Notes: generated from the letters alone by a model not told the origin. Positions 52,215-61,898 are shown, counted from the stretch's first letter. The stretch: DNA of 64,000 bases from Acidimicrobiales bacterium (GCA_025351385.1 JANXWA010000024.1:124001-188000); one strand, 5' to 3'. Numbers and translations: made by a program.

Positions 52215-53427
52215 CCCGTCCCCTCCTCGCATTGTCCTAGGGGTCTCCGGTGGCATCGCCGCCTACAAGTCGGTCGAGTTGCTGCGCCGCCTGCGCGACG
52301 CCGGCTTCCACGTGGCCCCTGTCCTCACCCCTGACGCCACGCGATTCGTCGGTGCTGTCACCTTCTCGGCGCTCGCGAGCGAGCCGGCGCGCACGTCACT
52401 CTTCGGCGACACCGTCACGCCGATCCCGCACACCCACCTGGGCCAAGGCGCCGACCTCGTCGTGGTCGCCCCGGCGACCGCCCACCTGATCGCGCGCTAC
52501 GCCACCGGACTCGCCGACGACCTCCTGACCGCGACCCTGCTGGCCACCCGGGCCCCCGTACTTCTCTGTCCTGCGATGCACACCGAGATGTGGGAGCAGC
52601 CCTCCGTTCAAGAGAACCTGGCGACGCTGCGCCGGCGCGGCGTGATGGTGCTCGGCCCCGAGTCGGGGCCACTAGCCGGGGGCGACGTCGGAGCCGGTCG
52701 AATGGCCGAGCCCGAGGCCATCTTCGAGCTGGTTGAGCGAATCGTGCGCGGCTATCGCGGCCCCCTCACCGGCCAGAGGATTCTTGTGAGCGCCGGCGGC
52801 ACCCGCGAGCCCATCGACCCGGTCCGCGTGATCTCGAACCGCTCGTCGGGCCGACAGGGCCACGCGATCGCCGAGGTGGCGTGCCGGCTCGGCGCCGCGG
52901 TCACCCTCGTGACGACCGTGGACCTCGAACTGGCCCTCGACGTCGTGCGAAGTGTCGACGTGGTTCGCGTCGCGACGGCCGCCCAGATGCACGACGCCAT
53001 GCTCGAACGGACGGGGGAGAGCGACTGCGTGATCATGGCCGCCGCCGTGGCGGACTTCACCGTGACCTCGGCCACCGAGAAGCTGAAGAAGGGCGCCGGC
53101 ACCCCACAGCTGTCCTTCGAACCGACCGCCGACATCCTCCACGACCTGGTCGCCAAGCGCCACGCGGGACAGGTCATCGTGGGATTCGCCGCCGAGACGA
53201 CCGACGTGGCGGCGAACGCCTTGGCGAAGCTGCGCTCGAAGGGGGTGGACCTGCTCGTGGTGAACGACGTCGCCTCTCCGGGCGTCGGCTTCGAGCACGC
53301 CACCAATGAGGTCATCCTGCTCGACCGCGACGAGTTGGCCGAGACCGTCACGCTGCGCTCGAAGTCAGCGGTCGCGTTGGTCATCTTGACTAGGGTTGCC
53401 TCATTGTTAGCGCAAGGAGCCCCATGA
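52195..53427 (+). CDS. coaBC: Bifunctional phosphopantothenoylcysteine decarboxylase / phosphopantothenate-cysteine ligase
   Basis: The 410-residue fusion makes 4'-phosphopantetheine for coenzyme A. The CoaC half (1-190) has [19 protein letters not shown] and the decarboxylase motifs with [11 protein letters not shown]. The CoaB half starts at [27 protein letters not shown] (about 195) and includes AAAVADFTV and [10 protein letters not shown]. The ATG at 52195 lies within the rpoZ end. The gene ends in an ATGA overlap with metK. Confidence 0.94.
   Translation: MPSATPDPSPPRIVLGVSGGIAAYKSVELLRRLRDAGFHVAPVLTPDATRFVGAVTFSALASEPARTSLFGDTVTPIPHTHLGQGADLVVVAPATAHLIARYATGLADDLLTATLLATRAPVLLCPAMHTEMWEQPSVQENLATLRRRGVMVLGPESGPLAGGDVGAGRMAEPEAIFELVERIVRGYRGPLTGQRILVSAGGTREPIDPVRVISNRSSGRQGHAIAEVACRLGAAVTLVTTVDLELALDVVRSVDVVRVATAAQMHDAMLERTGESDCVIMAAAVADFTVTSATEKLKKGAGTPQLSFEPTADILHDLVAKRHAGQVIVGFAAETTDVAANALAKLRSKGVDLLVVNDVASPGVGFEHATNEVILLDRDELAETVTLRSKSAVALVILTRVASLLAQGAP
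53391..53396 (+). promoter_or_regulatory. Possible internal -10 element of metK
   Basis: TAGGGT within the end of coaBC would start a transcript about 20 bases before metK, which has its own GCAAGGAG site. Confidence 0.4.
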
Positions 53428-54620
53428 GCGACCGCACCCTCTTCACCTCGGAGTCGGTGACCGAAGGCCACCCCGACAAGATCGCCGACCAGGTCTCCGA
53501 CGCGGTGCTCGACGCGATCCTCGCCCAGGACCCGACGGCGCGCGTGGCCTGCGAGACGCTGCTGACGACGGGGCTGTGCATCGTGGCCGGTGAGATCACC
53601 ACGAGCGCGTACGTGGACATCAACCACCTCGCGCGCCAGACGATCATCGGCATTGGTTACAACGACGGAGCCATGGGATTCGACGGGCGCAGTTGCGGCA
53701 TCCTCGTCTCGCTCGACAAGCAGAGCCCCGATATCGCCGAGGGCGTGGACGTGGCGTTCGAGCACCGCTCGGGTGCCGGTGGCGAAGACATGCTCAACGC
53801 CCTGGGCGCCGGCGACCAGGGGATGATGTTCGGCTACGCCTGCAACGACAACGCGGACTTCATGCCGTTGCCGATCTGGCTGGCTCACCGCCTCTCGATG
53901 CGTCTCGCCCAGGTTCGCCACTCCGGGCTCGTGCCGTACCTGAGGCCCGACGGCAAGACCCAAGTGACGATCGCCTACGAGGATGGACGTCCGGTGGCGG
54001 TCGACACTGTGCTCATCTCGACCCAGCACGAGGACGGCTACGACTCCCAGACCACGATCAGGGACGACGTCCTCGAGCACGTCATCAAGCCGATGCTGCC
54101 CGCCGACCTCGACACCAGCTCGATGCGCGTCTTCGTGAACCCCTCGGGCAAGTTCGTCCTCGGCGGACCCCACGCCGACACCGGCCTCACGGGCCGAAAG
54201 ATCATCGTCGACACTTACGGGGGCATGGCCCGCCACGGGGGTGGGGCATTCTCGGGCAAGGACCCTTCCAAGGTGGACCGCTCCGGCGCCTACGCCGCTC
54301 GCTGGGTTGCCAAGCACGTCGTCGCCGCCGGCGCGGCCGACCGTTGCGAAGTGCAGGTCGCCTACGCGATCGGTGTGGCCCGACCGGTGTCGGTCCTCGT
54401 CGAGACCTTCGGCACCGAGCGGGTCGACCGGGCCAAGATCGCCAAGGCCGTCGACGCGCTGTTCGACCTGCGCCCCGCCGCCATCATCCGCGACCTGGAC
54501 CTGCGCCGCCCCGTCTACCAGCGCACCGCGGCCTACGGCCACTTCGGACGCAGTGACCAGGGCTTTACGTGGGAGCAGACGCCCCGCGTTGACGACGTGC
54601 GCCGGGAACTGTCGCTGTAG
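53424..54620 (+). CDS. metK: S-adenosylmethionine synthetase
   Basis: The 398-residue enzyme has the [14 protein letters not shown] start (about 8-21), [23 protein letters not shown] (about 129-140), [23 protein letters not shown] and [13 protein letters not shown]. It makes SAM from methionine and ATP. No SAM riboswitch is visible upstream. A strong AAGGAG site precedes the ATG. Confidence 0.97.
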   Translation: MSDRTLFTSESVTEGHPDKIADQVSDAVLDAILAQDPTARVACETLLTTGLCIVAGEITTSAYVDINHLARQTIIGIGYNDGAMGFDGRSCGILVSLDKQSPDIAEGVDVAFEHRSGAGGEDMLNALGAGDQGMMFGYACNDNADFMPLPIWLAHRLSMRLAQVRHSGLVPYLRPDGKTQVTIAYEDGRPVAVDTVLISTQHEDGYDSQTTIRDDVLEHVIKPMLPADLDTSSMRVFVNPSGKFVLGGPHADTGLTGRKIIVDTYGGMARHGGGAFSGKDPSKVDRSGAYAARWVAKHVVAAGAADRCEVQVAYAIGVARPVSVLVETFGTERVDRAKIAKAVDALFDLRPAAIIRDLDLRRPVYQRTAAYGHFGRSDQGFTWEQTPRVDDVRRELSL

Positions 54621-54622
54621 AA

Positions 54623-56332
54623 GTGGTCCTGCGCGCGGTCCAGGTCATTACCGAGGTCGCGCCACTCGACCGGCCCTTCGACTACCTGGTGACCGAGAGA
54701 ACCGCCCAGGTCGCCGTCGGCGACCGAGTGCGAGTTCAATTGCAGCACCGCTCGGTGCGCGGGTGGGCGGTCGGCGAGGTTGAGCCGGAAGGTGAATTGA
54801 AGCCGTTGACGAAGTGGCTCGGCTTCGGACCGCCGTCGTCGATGCTCCCGTTGCTCTTCTGGGCGGCGCAGCGCTGGTACGGCCCGGTTTCACGTTTCCT
54901 GCTCGCGAGCTCGCCCCGGCACCTCGTCACCTCCCTGCCGAGCCCGCCGGCCAAGGCGCCGCTCGAACAATCGGTGTCCGATGCAGTCCGTGCGGTCGCC
55001 CCCGGAGTCCACGAGCTGTCGCCGACGACCGACCCACTCGCGCTGATTCTCGCCGCCTACGAGTCGACGCGCCAGCATGAGGGCTCGCTCTTGGTGCTCG
55101 TGCCGACCGAGGGTTGGGCTAACCGTCTTCGCGGACGCCTGGAGCAGCGTGGATGCGCCGTCGCGTCAGGCGAGGCGCAGTGGGACCGAATGCGCGCCGG
55201 ATGGCCGGTCGTGGTCGGCTCGCGCGGCGCGGCGCTCGCGCCGGTGCCCCGGGTCGCCGGCGCGGTCGTGTTGGACGCGGACGATGAGGCCTTCCGTTCG
55301 GAGGGTTCACCCACCTGGGACGCGGTCGCGATGCTGCGCGAGCGCTGCCGAATCGACGGCGCCCCCCTGTGGTGCACCTCGATGGTCCCCTCGCCGGCGC
55401 TGCTCGACGACGGGGCGTACGAGGTCGAAGAGGCCGTCGCGACCGGTTGGCCTCGGATCGTCGTCGCGGACCGTCGCCTCGCGGACCCTCACGATGGAGC
55501 GCTGTCGGGCGTCGCGCTCGACGCCGCCCACCGCGCCCTGCGCGGCGACGAGCCCGTCGCCGTGGTCGTGGTCCTGCAGCGGCTCGGCACCGGCCGGCTG
55601 TTCGCCTGTCGCAAGTGTGGCGAGCTCGCACGCTGCGCCGAGTGCGGACTGGCCGAGGAGGAGGTTGAGGAGGGCCTGGCCTGTCGGGACCGTCATGAGC
55701 CGCGCGCGAACTTCTGCCGGACGTGCGGCGCGACCAACCTGAAGCGAGTGCGCGTGGGTGTGACGACCATGGCGCGCGACGTCGCGGCCCAACTGGGTCA
55801 GCCGGTGACCGAACTGACCGCCGCGAGCGTCCCGGCAGCGCCGGTGCACCGGATCGTCGTGGGCACCGAGGCAGTGTGGCGTCACGTACGGCGGTGCGCG
55901 GTCGTGATCTTCCTCGACTTCGACCAGTACCTGCTCGCGCCGCGCTCGTCGTCACGACGGAGCGCCGTCACCGCCGTTGGTAAGGCCGGCCGGCTCGTGG
56001 GACCACGTCGCGACGGGCGGGGCGAGGTCGTACTGCAGACGAGAAGGGGTGAGGACCCGGTTGTGGGCGCACTCGTCGACGGGCAGATGGCGGGACTGGT
56101 CGCCGACGACGTGGCCACGGCCCGCCTGCTGGGCCTTGCGCCCTACGGGGCCGCCGCGGAAGTCTCGGGCGACGGCGCCGCACAGTTCGTCGAGCCGCTG
56201 CGCGCCCTGGGAGTTGACGTCCACGTCACGTCGGAGGGCTACGAGGTCCGGGCCACGGACGTCGCGACGCTGTCGGCGGCGTTGCGTCGCTCACCACGTC
56301 CACCGGGGCGACTGCGAGTCGCCGTCGAGTAG
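54623..56332 (+). CDS. priA: Degenerate primosomal protein N' (PriA-like, helicase-inactive)
   Basis: The 569-residue protein keeps the PriA N-terminal DNA-binding domain (FDYLVTERTAQVAVGDRVRVQLQHRSVRGWAVG) and four paired zinc cysteines in CRKCGELARCAECG and FCRTCGATNLKR. The Walker A lysine motif is missing (LLVLVPTEGWANRLRGRL stands in its place) and the DEAH box reads DADDEAF, so ATP-driven helicase activity is not expected. This matches the known actinobacterial form. It probably acts as a loading platform at replication restarts. It follows metK by two bases. Confidence 0.88.
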   Translation: MVLRAVQVITEVAPLDRPFDYLVTERTAQVAVGDRVRVQLQHRSVRGWAVGEVEPEGELKPLTKWLGFGPPSSMLPLLFWAAQRWYGPVSRFLLASSPRHLVTSLPSPPAKAPLEQSVSDAVRAVAPGVHELSPTTDPLALILAAYESTRQHEGSLLVLVPTEGWANRLRGRLEQRGCAVASGEAQWDRMRAGWPVVVGSRGAALAPVPRVAGAVVLDADDEAFRSEGSPTWDAVAMLRERCRIDGAPLWCTSMVPSPALLDDGAYEVEEAVATGWPRIVVADRRLADPHDGALSGVALDAAHRALRGDEPVAVVVVLQRLGTGRLFACRKCGELARCAECGLAEEEVEEGLACRDRHEPRANFCRTCGATNLKRVRVGVTTMARDVAAQLGQPVTELTAASVPAAPVHRIVVGTEAVWRHVRRCAVVIFLDFDQYLLAPRSSSRRSAVTAVGKAGRLVGPRRDGRGEVVLQTRRGEDPVVGALVDGQMAGLVADDVATARLLGLAPYGAAAEVSGDGAAQFVEPLRALGVDVHVTSEGYEVRATDVATLSAALRRSPRPPGRLRVAVE

Positions 56333-56372
56333 TCGTGCGCGTAGACCGGCGTGGTCGCGGGGTCCTCGGCGG

Positions 56373-56378
56373 TAACGT
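56373..56378 (+). promoter_or_regulatory. -10 element of def (leaderless)
   Basis: TAACGT, six bases, then GTG 56385. Confidence 0.55.
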
Positions 56379-56384
56379 GGGTCG

Positions 56385-56909
56385 GTGAGCACGCTACCGA
56401 TCCGCATCTACGGTGACCCGGTGCTGAACCAGGTGACGACGGAGATCGAGAACATCGACGGACGGGTCGCGGCGCTGGCCGACACCATGATCGAGACGAT
56501 GTACGAGGCTCCGGGCGTCGGGCTCGCGGCCAACCAGATCGGCGTGCAGAAGCGTCTCTTCGTCTACGACAAGGGCGAGGGCCCGGTGGTCGTGGTCAAT
56601 CCGGTGATCGTCGAATCGGAGGGCGAGTGGACCTACGAGGAGGGCTGCCTCTCCGTGCCCGGACTCAGCTGGGAGATCACCCGCGCCAACGCCATCCACC
56701 TGATCGGCTTCGACTTGGACGGCAACGAGATCAGTGTTGAGGCCGACGAGTTCGAGGGGCGGATCTTCCAGCACGAGATGGACCACCTCAACGGCGTGTT
56801 GCTGATCGAGCGGCTCGACGCCGATCAGAAGAAGGAGGCCAAGAAGATCCTGCGTCAGCGCCAGCTCCCGGTCGCACTCCACGATCCCGACGGCCTGCAC
56901 CTCTTGTAG
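56385..56909 (+). CDS. def: Peptide deformylase
   Basis: The 174-residue metalloenzyme has all three motifs: GVGLAANQIG (motif 1, about 44-53), EEGCLSVPG with the metal-binding Cys (motif 2), and QHEMDHLNGVL with two metal-binding His and the catalytic Glu (motif 3, about 130). It removes the formyl group from new proteins. It pairs with fmt six bases downstream. Confidence 0.95.
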   Translation: MSTLPIRIYGDPVLNQVTTEIENIDGRVAALADTMIETMYEAPGVGLAANQIGVQKRLFVYDKGEGPVVVVNPVIVESEGEWTYEEGCLSVPGLSWEITRANAIHLIGFDLDGNEISVEADEFEGRIFQHEMDHLNGVLLIERLDADQKKEAKKILRQRQLPVALHDPDGLHLL

Positions 56910-56915
56910 GTCGGG

Positions 56916-57791
56916 ATGCGCCTCGCGTTCCTCGGAACTCCCGAACCGGCCGTGGCGTCGCTGCGCGCACTGGTCGGCGCCGGTCATGACGTCGCAATCG
57001 TCATCACCCGTCCCGACCGCCGGCGAGGACGTGGCGGGGCCCTGTCGGCCAGTCCCGTGAAGGTCGCGGCCGAGTCGCTCGGGATTCCCGTCGTCCATCG
57101 CCTAGCCGACCTTGACGGTGTCAGGGTCGAACGGGGCGTCGTGGTCGCCTACGGCGCCATGATCCCGGCGCGCGTGCTCGGGGCAGTCCCGATGCTCAAC
57201 GTTCACTTCTCGCTGCTGCCCCGATGGCGCGGCGCCGCGCCGGTCGAGCGGGCGATCCTCGCCGGGGACGCCGAGACCGGCGTGTGCATCATGTCGCTGG
57301 AGGAGGGTCTCGATACGGGTCCGGTGCACCTCGAGCGGCGGGTCGTCATCGACGAGAAGACGGCGGCGCAGCTCACCGCGGAGTTGGCCTTGGTCGGTGC
57401 GGCGGCCCTGGTCGAGGTCCTCGCGTCGCCGGACCTGTTGGCCCATCCCCGGGCTCAGGAGGGGACGGCGACCTACGCCGAGAAGTTGACCAAGGAGACG
57501 TGGCACGTGACGCCGGCGATGTCACGGTCGGAGGTACTTCGCACCGTGCGACTCGGTGGGGCCTTCACGTTCGTCGACGGACGACGTGTCCGAATCGACG
57601 ATGCTCAAGTCGGTGCGACGATCGGGGTCGGGGCCGGAGCGATCGCGAGCCACGACGGCGAGGTCACGATCGGCGCGGCGGACGGCCCGGTTGAACTCGT
57701 TCGTGTTCAGCCCGAGGGGTCGCGTCCGATGTCGGCGATTTCCTGGTGGGCCGGGGCGCGCCTCGACGCGTCGTCCGCTCGGTGGTCGTAG
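56916..57791 (+). CDS. fmt: Methionyl-tRNA formyltransferase
   Basis: The 291-residue enzyme has the N-terminal FLGTPEPAVASLRAL, the 10-formyltetrahydrofolate site with the catalytic Asn-His pair in LNVHFSLLPRWRGAAPVERAI (about 94-114), the Asp in LDTGPV, and a C-terminal tRNA-binding domain. The usual SLLP signature is intact. It is slightly short of the common 310 residues, mostly in the C-terminal domain. Confidence 0.94.
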   Translation: MRLAFLGTPEPAVASLRALVGAGHDVAIVITRPDRRRGRGGALSASPVKVAAESLGIPVVHRLADLDGVRVERGVVVAYGAMIPARVLGAVPMLNVHFSLLPRWRGAAPVERAILAGDAETGVCIMSLEEGLDTGPVHLERRVVIDEKTAAQLTAELALVGAAALVEVLASPDLLAHPRAQEGTATYAEKLTKETWHVTPAMSRSEVLRTVRLGGAFTFVDGRRVRIDDAQVGATIGVGAGAIASHDGEVTIGAADGPVELVRVQPEGSRPMSAISWWAGARLDASSARWS

Positions 57792-57808
57792 CTATTCAGG
57801 CAACGCCC

Positions 57809-57814
57809 TAGGCT
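57809..57814 (+). promoter_or_regulatory. -10 element of rpe (leaderless)
   Basis: TAGGCT, six bases, then GTG 57821. It presumably drives rpe and the rib genes. Confidence 0.6.
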
Positions 57815-57820
57815 GATCGC

Positions 57821-58510
57821 GTGACTGCGATCGACGCCGGCCCTACCGGAGCACTTCGAGTAGCGCCCTCGATACTCGCCGCCGACTTCGGCGAGTTAGC
57901 CCAGGCGGTGCGCGCAATCGATGCCCAGACCGACTGGCTTCACGTCGACGTCATGGACGGCCACTTCGTGCCCAACGTGTCGATCGGCCCTCCCGTGGTG
58001 CAGTCGCTTCGTCGCTACAGCACCCGATTCTTCGACTGTCACTTGATGATGAGTGAGCCGGCGCGGTACCTCGAGGCCTTCTCGCGCGCCGGGGCTGATG
58101 GCTGCACGGTGCACGTCGAGGTCGGGGGCACCGCCTCCTTGATCAGCGACGCGCGCGCCCTGGGATTGAGGATCGGCCTCGCGGCCAATCCGGACACCGC
58201 CTTCGACCGGGTGGCCCCGTTCCTCGGTGATATCGACCTCCTGCTCTTGATGACGGTCTTTCCGGGGTTCGGGGGACAGTCGTTCATGGGTGAGGTCATG
58301 ACCAAGGTCACCGAGGCCCGTCGCGAGGTTGACGCCAACGCCCTCGCCCTCGACATCGAAGTGGACGGCGGCATCGATGTCGTCACCGCGCCGATCGCCG
58401 TCGAGGCCGGGGCCAACGTCCTCGTCGCCGGGTCGGCGATCTTCGCCAGTCCAGTCCCGCTCGACGCCGCCCGCGAGTTGCACGAGGCCGCCAGCGCGGT
58501 GCGCCGATGA
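57821..58510 (+). CDS. rpe: Ribulose-phosphate 3-epimerase
   Basis: The 229-residue barrel enzyme has APSILAADFGEL (Ser and Asp of the active site), WLHVDVMDGHFVPNVSIGP with metal ligands, CHLMMSEPARYLEAF, MTVFPGFGGQSFM, and VDGGIDVVTAPIAVEAGANVLVAGSAIF. It links ribulose-5-phosphate to the pentose pathway; ribulose-5-phosphate is also the substrate of RibB in the same operon. Overlaps ribD by four bases. Confidence 0.95.
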   Translation: MTAIDAGPTGALRVAPSILAADFGELAQAVRAIDAQTDWLHVDVMDGHFVPNVSIGPPVVQSLRRYSTRFFDCHLMMSEPARYLEAFSRAGADGCTVHVEVGGTASLISDARALGLRIGLAANPDTAFDRVAPFLGDIDLLLLMTVFPGFGGQSFMGEVMTKVTEARREVDANALALDIEVDGGIDVVTAPIAVEAGANVLVAGSAIFASPVPLDAARELHEAASAVRR

Positions 58511-59493
58511 AGTTCTCGAACACCGAGCTCATGACGATGGCGATCGCGGCCGGTGAGAAGGCCCGCTTCCTGGCGCCGCCGAACCCCTGGGTCGGCGCGA
58601 TCGTCGTCAGCCCGCGTGGCGTCGTGATCAGCGAGGGCCATACGCAGGTGCCCGGTGAGTCGCACGCCGAGGTCGAGGCCCTGCGCCGGGCCGGCGAGGG
58701 CGCGCGCGGCGCCACCTTGGTGGTGACGCTGGAGCCGTGCTGCCACGTCGGTCGCACCGAGCCGTGCGTCGAGGCGATCGTCGAGGCCGGCATCGCGAAG
58801 GTCATCGTCGGCACCCTCGACCCCGATCCGCGCGCTTCGGGCCGGGGGATCGAGCTCTTGAAGGCGTCGGGAATCGACGTCGAGGTGGGCGTCGAGGAGG
58901 ACCTGGTCCGCGCGCAGCTGGCCTCGTACATCTGGCACCGGGTGACCGGGCGTCCCTACGTCGTATTGAAGGTCGCGAGCACGCTCGACGGGATCGTCGC
59001 CATGGCCGACGGCTCGAGTCAGTGGATCACCGGCGAATTGGCGCGACGAGACGCCCACGTGCTGCGCGCCCAGAGCCAGGCCGTCCTCGTCGGGGCCGGC
59101 ACCGTACGCAACGACGATCCTTCGCTGACGGCCCGGCTGGACGACATCGTCGTGGAGCCGCTGCGCGTCGTGCTGGGCCGCGCGCCCGAGGGGGCGAAGG
59201 TTCGCCCCTGTCTCGAACTGTCCGGCGACTTGGGCCACGTGCTCGACGAGCTCGGCGGCCACGACGTCCTGCAGTTGCTCGTCGAGGGTGGTCCCACCAC
59301 CGCCGGCTCGTTCCTCGACGCCGGCCTCGTGAACCACGTGGTCTGGTACCTGGCCGGCGCCTTCGCCGGAGGCCAGGGGAACCTGGCCGCCCTGCATTCC
59401 CTGGCGACGCCGACCGTCGCCGCGCTGCGTCGGGGCCGAGTGGTGGACGTGCGGCGAATCGGCGAAGATATACGCGTAGACGTGGAGGTCTGA
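58507..59493 (+). CDS. ribD: Bifunctional riboflavin biosynthesis deaminase/reductase
   Basis: The 328-residue fusion has an N-terminal zinc deaminase (SHAEVEALRRAG with the catalytic Glu near 58; EPCCHVGRTEPCVEAIVEAG near 77) and a C-terminal DHFR-like reductase (RPYVVLKVASTLDGIVAMADG; LLVEGGPTTAGSFLDAGLV). It carries out the second and third steps from GTP. Its stop shares a base with the ribBA start (TGATG). Confidence 0.93.
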   Translation: MKFSNTELMTMAIAAGEKARFLAPPNPWVGAIVVSPRGVVISEGHTQVPGESHAEVEALRRAGEGARGATLVVTLEPCCHVGRTEPCVEAIVEAGIAKVIVGTLDPDPRASGRGIELLKASGIDVEVGVEEDLVRAQLASYIWHRVTGRPYVVLKVASTLDGIVAMADGSSQWITGELARRDAHVLRAQSQAVLVGAGTVRNDDPSLTARLDDIVVEPLRVVLGRAPEGAKVRPCLELSGDLGHVLDELGGHDVLQLLVEGGPTTAGSFLDAGLVNHVVWYLAGAFAGGQGNLAALHSLATPTVAALRRGRVVDVRRIGEDIRVDVEV

Positions 59494-60713
59494 TGGCGTT
59501 GTCGACGATCGAAGAGGCGATTGACCAGTTGCGTCGTGGCGCGATGGTGGTGGTCGTCGACGACGAGGACCGCGAGAACGAGGGTGACCTGATCATGCCC
59601 GCCGAGGACGTGACGCCCGAGAGCATGGCGTTCTACCTCGAGCACACCTCGGGCGTGTTCTGCGTGCCACTGGAGTCCTCGAGGGCCGACGAGCTGGAGC
59701 TGCCGTTGATGGTGGTGGCCAACACCGAGGCGCAGCGCACGGCCTTCACCGTGACGGTGGACTTTCGCCACGGCACCACTACCGGAATCTCGGCCGGCGA
59801 CCGCGCGGCCACCGTGCGAGCGTTGATCGATCCCGCGACGCGTCCGACGGACCTCAACCGCCCGGGGCACATCTTTCCTCTGCGCTACCGGCCCGGTGGC
59901 GTCTTGAAGCGCGCCGGCCACACCGAGGCGACCGTCGACCTCTGTCGCCTGGCGGGCAAGTTCCCCTCGGGAGTGCTGTGTGAGATCGTCTCCGCGGACA
60001 AGTCCGACATGGCGCGCCTGCCCGAGCTCGAGCAGTTCGCGGCGGTCCATCACCTTCCCATCATCTCGATCGCCGACCTGATCCGCTACCGTCGCCATCA
60101 CGAGAAGCTCGTTCGTCGGATCGCCGAGGCCTCCTTGCCGACCGAGCACGGCCACTTCCAGGTCTACGTTTTCGAGAGCGTGCTGGACGGCGAGCAGCAT
60201 CTAGCTTTGGTGTACGGCGACATCGACTCGATTCGTGACGTGCTCGTGCGAGTGCACTCGGAGTGCCTGACTGGCGACGTGTTCGGTTCGCTGCGCTGCG
60301 ACTGCGGACCCCAACTCGAGACGGCTCTCGCCAAGGTGGCCGCCGAAGGTGCCGGCGTCGTGGTCTATCTGCGAGGCCACGAGGGACGCGGGATCGGCCT
60401 CGGCCACAAGATCCGCGCCTACGCGCTCCAAGAGGACGGTCGTGACACGGTGGACGCCAACATCGAACTCGGTCTGCCGGTCGACTCGCGAGAGTACGGC
60501 ATCGGCGCACAGATCCTGGTCGACCTGGGAGTGACCGACATGCGCCTCATGACGAACAACCCGAGCAAGTACGGCGGGCTCGAGGGCTTCGGATTGAACA
60601 TTGTCGAGCGGGTGCCGCTCGAGAGTAGTCCGACGGCCTTCAACATTGACTACCTGCGCACGAAGCGCGAGCGGCTCGGTCACATGCTCGGAGGACTCGA
60701 TGACCTCCAGTGA
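59493..60713 (+). CDS. ribBA: Bifunctional DHBP synthase / GTP cyclohydrolase II
   Basis: The 406-residue fusion: residues 1-200 are the RibB half (VVVDDEDRENEGDLIMPAEDV, GRAGHTEATVDL-like region). From about 210 the RibA half has the zinc cysteines in SECLTGDVFGSLRCDCGPQLE and the YLRGHEGRGIGLGHKIRAY catalytic loop. It supplies both riboflavin precursors. A frame open further upstream overlaps ribD and is not coding. It overlaps ribH by 14 bases. Confidence 0.95.
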   Translation: MALSTIEEAIDQLRRGAMVVVVDDEDRENEGDLIMPAEDVTPESMAFYLEHTSGVFCVPLESSRADELELPLMVVANTEAQRTAFTVTVDFRHGTTTGISAGDRAATVRALIDPATRPTDLNRPGHIFPLRYRPGGVLKRAGHTEATVDLCRLAGKFPSGVLCEIVSADKSDMARLPELEQFAAVHHLPIISIADLIRYRRHHEKLVRRIAEASLPTEHGHFQVYVFESVLDGEQHLALVYGDIDSIRDVLVRVHSECLTGDVFGSLRCDCGPQLETALAKVAAEGAGVVVYLRGHEGRGIGLGHKIRAYALQEDGRDTVDANIELGLPVDSREYGIGAQILVDLGVTDMRLMTNNPSKYGGLEGFGLNIVERVPLESSPTAFNIDYLRTKRERLGHMLGGLDDLQ

Positions 60714-61239
60714 CGCCACCGAGATCGATCCGGCCCAGTCCGAGTTGATGCGGGCCCGGGCGGGGGAGTACCTGGAGGGATCGACGAACGGTCGCGGTCT
60801 GCGGGTCGCGATCGTCTGCGCCCGGTTCAACGGCGCCATTACTCTCCGGCTCTTGGACGGCGCGCTGACGGCGCTCTCCGAGGTCGGCGTCGACCGCGCC
60901 GACGTCTCGGTCGGTTGGGTCCCCGGCGCTTTCGAGATTCCCCTGATGGCCTTGGCTTACGCCGACGCCGAGCGGCCCTACGACGCGGTCATCACCCTCG
61001 GTGCGGTCATCCGTGGCGACACGGGCCACTACGAGGTCGTCGCTGGCGAGTGTGCGCGCGGCGTCCAGGACGTCCAACTGAGCACGCGGGTCCCCGCCGT
61101 GTTCGGCGTGCTCACGACGAACACCGTCGATCAGGCTTTGGAGCGCTCGCGACCCGACGAGACCAACAAGGGCCGCGAATCGGCTCTCACCGCCGTCGAG
61201 ATGGTTTCGGTGCTCCGCCAAGGTTCACTGGCCAGCTGA
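60700..61239 (+). CDS. ribH: 6,7-Dimethyl-8-ribityllumazine synthase
   Basis: The 179-residue protein has the lumazine synthase core: VAIVCARFNGAITLRLLDGAL, GWVPGAFEIPLMALAYA, and the phosphate loop GAVIRGDTGHYEVVAGE, followed by FGVLTTNTVDQALERS. The N-terminal 40 residues are an extension compared with most family members. GGAGG precedes the ATG. Riboflavin synthase (ribE), the next enzyme, is not encoded in this operon. Confidence 0.92.
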   Translation: MTSSDATEIDPAQSELMRARAGEYLEGSTNGRGLRVAIVCARFNGAITLRLLDGALTALSEVGVDRADVSVGWVPGAFEIPLMALAYADAERPYDAVITLGAVIRGDTGHYEVVAGECARGVQDVQLSTRVPAVFGVLTTNTVDQALERSRPDETNKGRESALTAVEMVSVLRQGSLAS

Positions 61240-61241
61240 AC

Positions 61242-61445
61242 GTGATCACCGGCGTCATCGAAGGCTTCGACGACCGACGTGGTTACGGTCTCCTGGTCGA
61301 CCAGGCCGGACGGCGATTCTTCTTCCACTGCGTCGACATCATCGACGGCTCACGTTCAATCCCGAACGGTGCGGCGGCCAGTGGCGAGCGCACCGTGGGG
61401 CTCTTGGGTCACGATCAGGTCACAGAAGTGCGCGCGCGGGGCTAG
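61242..61445 (+). CDS. Small cold-shock-domain-like protein
   Basis: The 67-residue protein resembles a single cold-shock domain: GVIEGFDDRRGYGLL (RNP1-like, matching the family's G-x-V-K-W-F-N...K-G-F-G-F-I), RRFFFHCVDIIDG (RNP2-like), then a GxxVxF-type turn and a final strand. Such domains bind single-stranded nucleic acid. The key aromatic Trp of RNP1 is replaced by Gly. It starts with GTG two bases after ribH and ends the operon. Confidence 0.72.
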   Translation: MITGVIEGFDDRRGYGLLVDQAGRRFFFHCVDIIDGSRSIPNGAAASGERTVGLLGHDQVTEVRARG

Positions 61446-61451
61446 GGCCCG

Positions 61452-61466
61452 ACCTCTCAGTGAGGT
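61452..61466. terminator. Small hairpin between convergent genes
   Basis: ACCTC-TCAGT-GAGGT is a five-pair hairpin, seven bases after the stop of the cold-shock-like gene. It is weak and has no T-run. Confidence 0.3.
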
Positions 61467-61517
61467 GAGAACCATCGAACGCGACGTGGACCGCTCGCTA
61501 TCGAGGAGGCGACGTCG

Positions 61518-61898
61518 TTAGTGGAACGACGAGCCGAACTTGTGCGGCTTCACCGGAGGCTTGCCGAGCGCCGTCAGGGCACTGGCGCGCGCGGCGGTGG
61601 CGTTGGCAATCGCCAGACGCATCGCGGCCCGGGCGGTGATCCGATCGGCCGAACTGGTGGCCGTTGCGAGGGCCGACTGATAGTCGGACTTGGCGACCGC
61701 GATCGCTTCGATGAAGGCCAGGTTGATCGCCTTCAGCTGCGTTCGGTACGCGTGCTCGGACGTCTGATACGCGTGAAGCGACGAGAAGGTCGTGGTGGTC
61801 GTCGTGTTGTTCCCGGCGAAGGCCACCACGGGCGTGCCTAGCGCGAGGGTCGCCACCATCGCCGCCGAGGCGATGCTTCGGATGGCGAATCTCTTCAT
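61518..61898 (-). CDS. Secreted Ala-rich helical-repeat protein, one unit
   Basis: The 126-residue product has a Sec signal peptide (MKRFAIRSIASAAMVATLALG..., cleavage near AFAG), a short Thr run, then one helical unit of about 75 residues. That unit runs from AYRTQLKAINLAFIEAI to LAIANATAARASALTALGKPP, and a His/Lys tail follows. The same unit occurs twice in the protein at 62164. I know no named domain for it. The ATG at 61898 follows GAAAGGG at a good distance and is preferred to an ATG 14 codons upstream. The promoter closely matches that of the paralogue. Confidence 0.75.
   Translation of the reverse strand: MKRFAIRSIASAAMVATLALGTPVVAFAGNNTTTTTTFSSLHAYQTSEHAYRTQLKAINLAFIEAIAVAKSDYQSALATATSSADRITARAAMRLAIANATAARASALTALGKPPVKPHKFGSSFH

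Noticed and set aside
52752-54542. Antisense frame of about 600 codons across coaBC and metK
   Set aside because: It crosses two well-defined genes on the other strand and has no motif.
54623-56332. priA as a pseudogene because its helicase motifs are missing
   Set aside because: The frame is intact, the zinc cysteines are kept, and loss of the ATPase motifs is the normal state of actinobacterial PriA.
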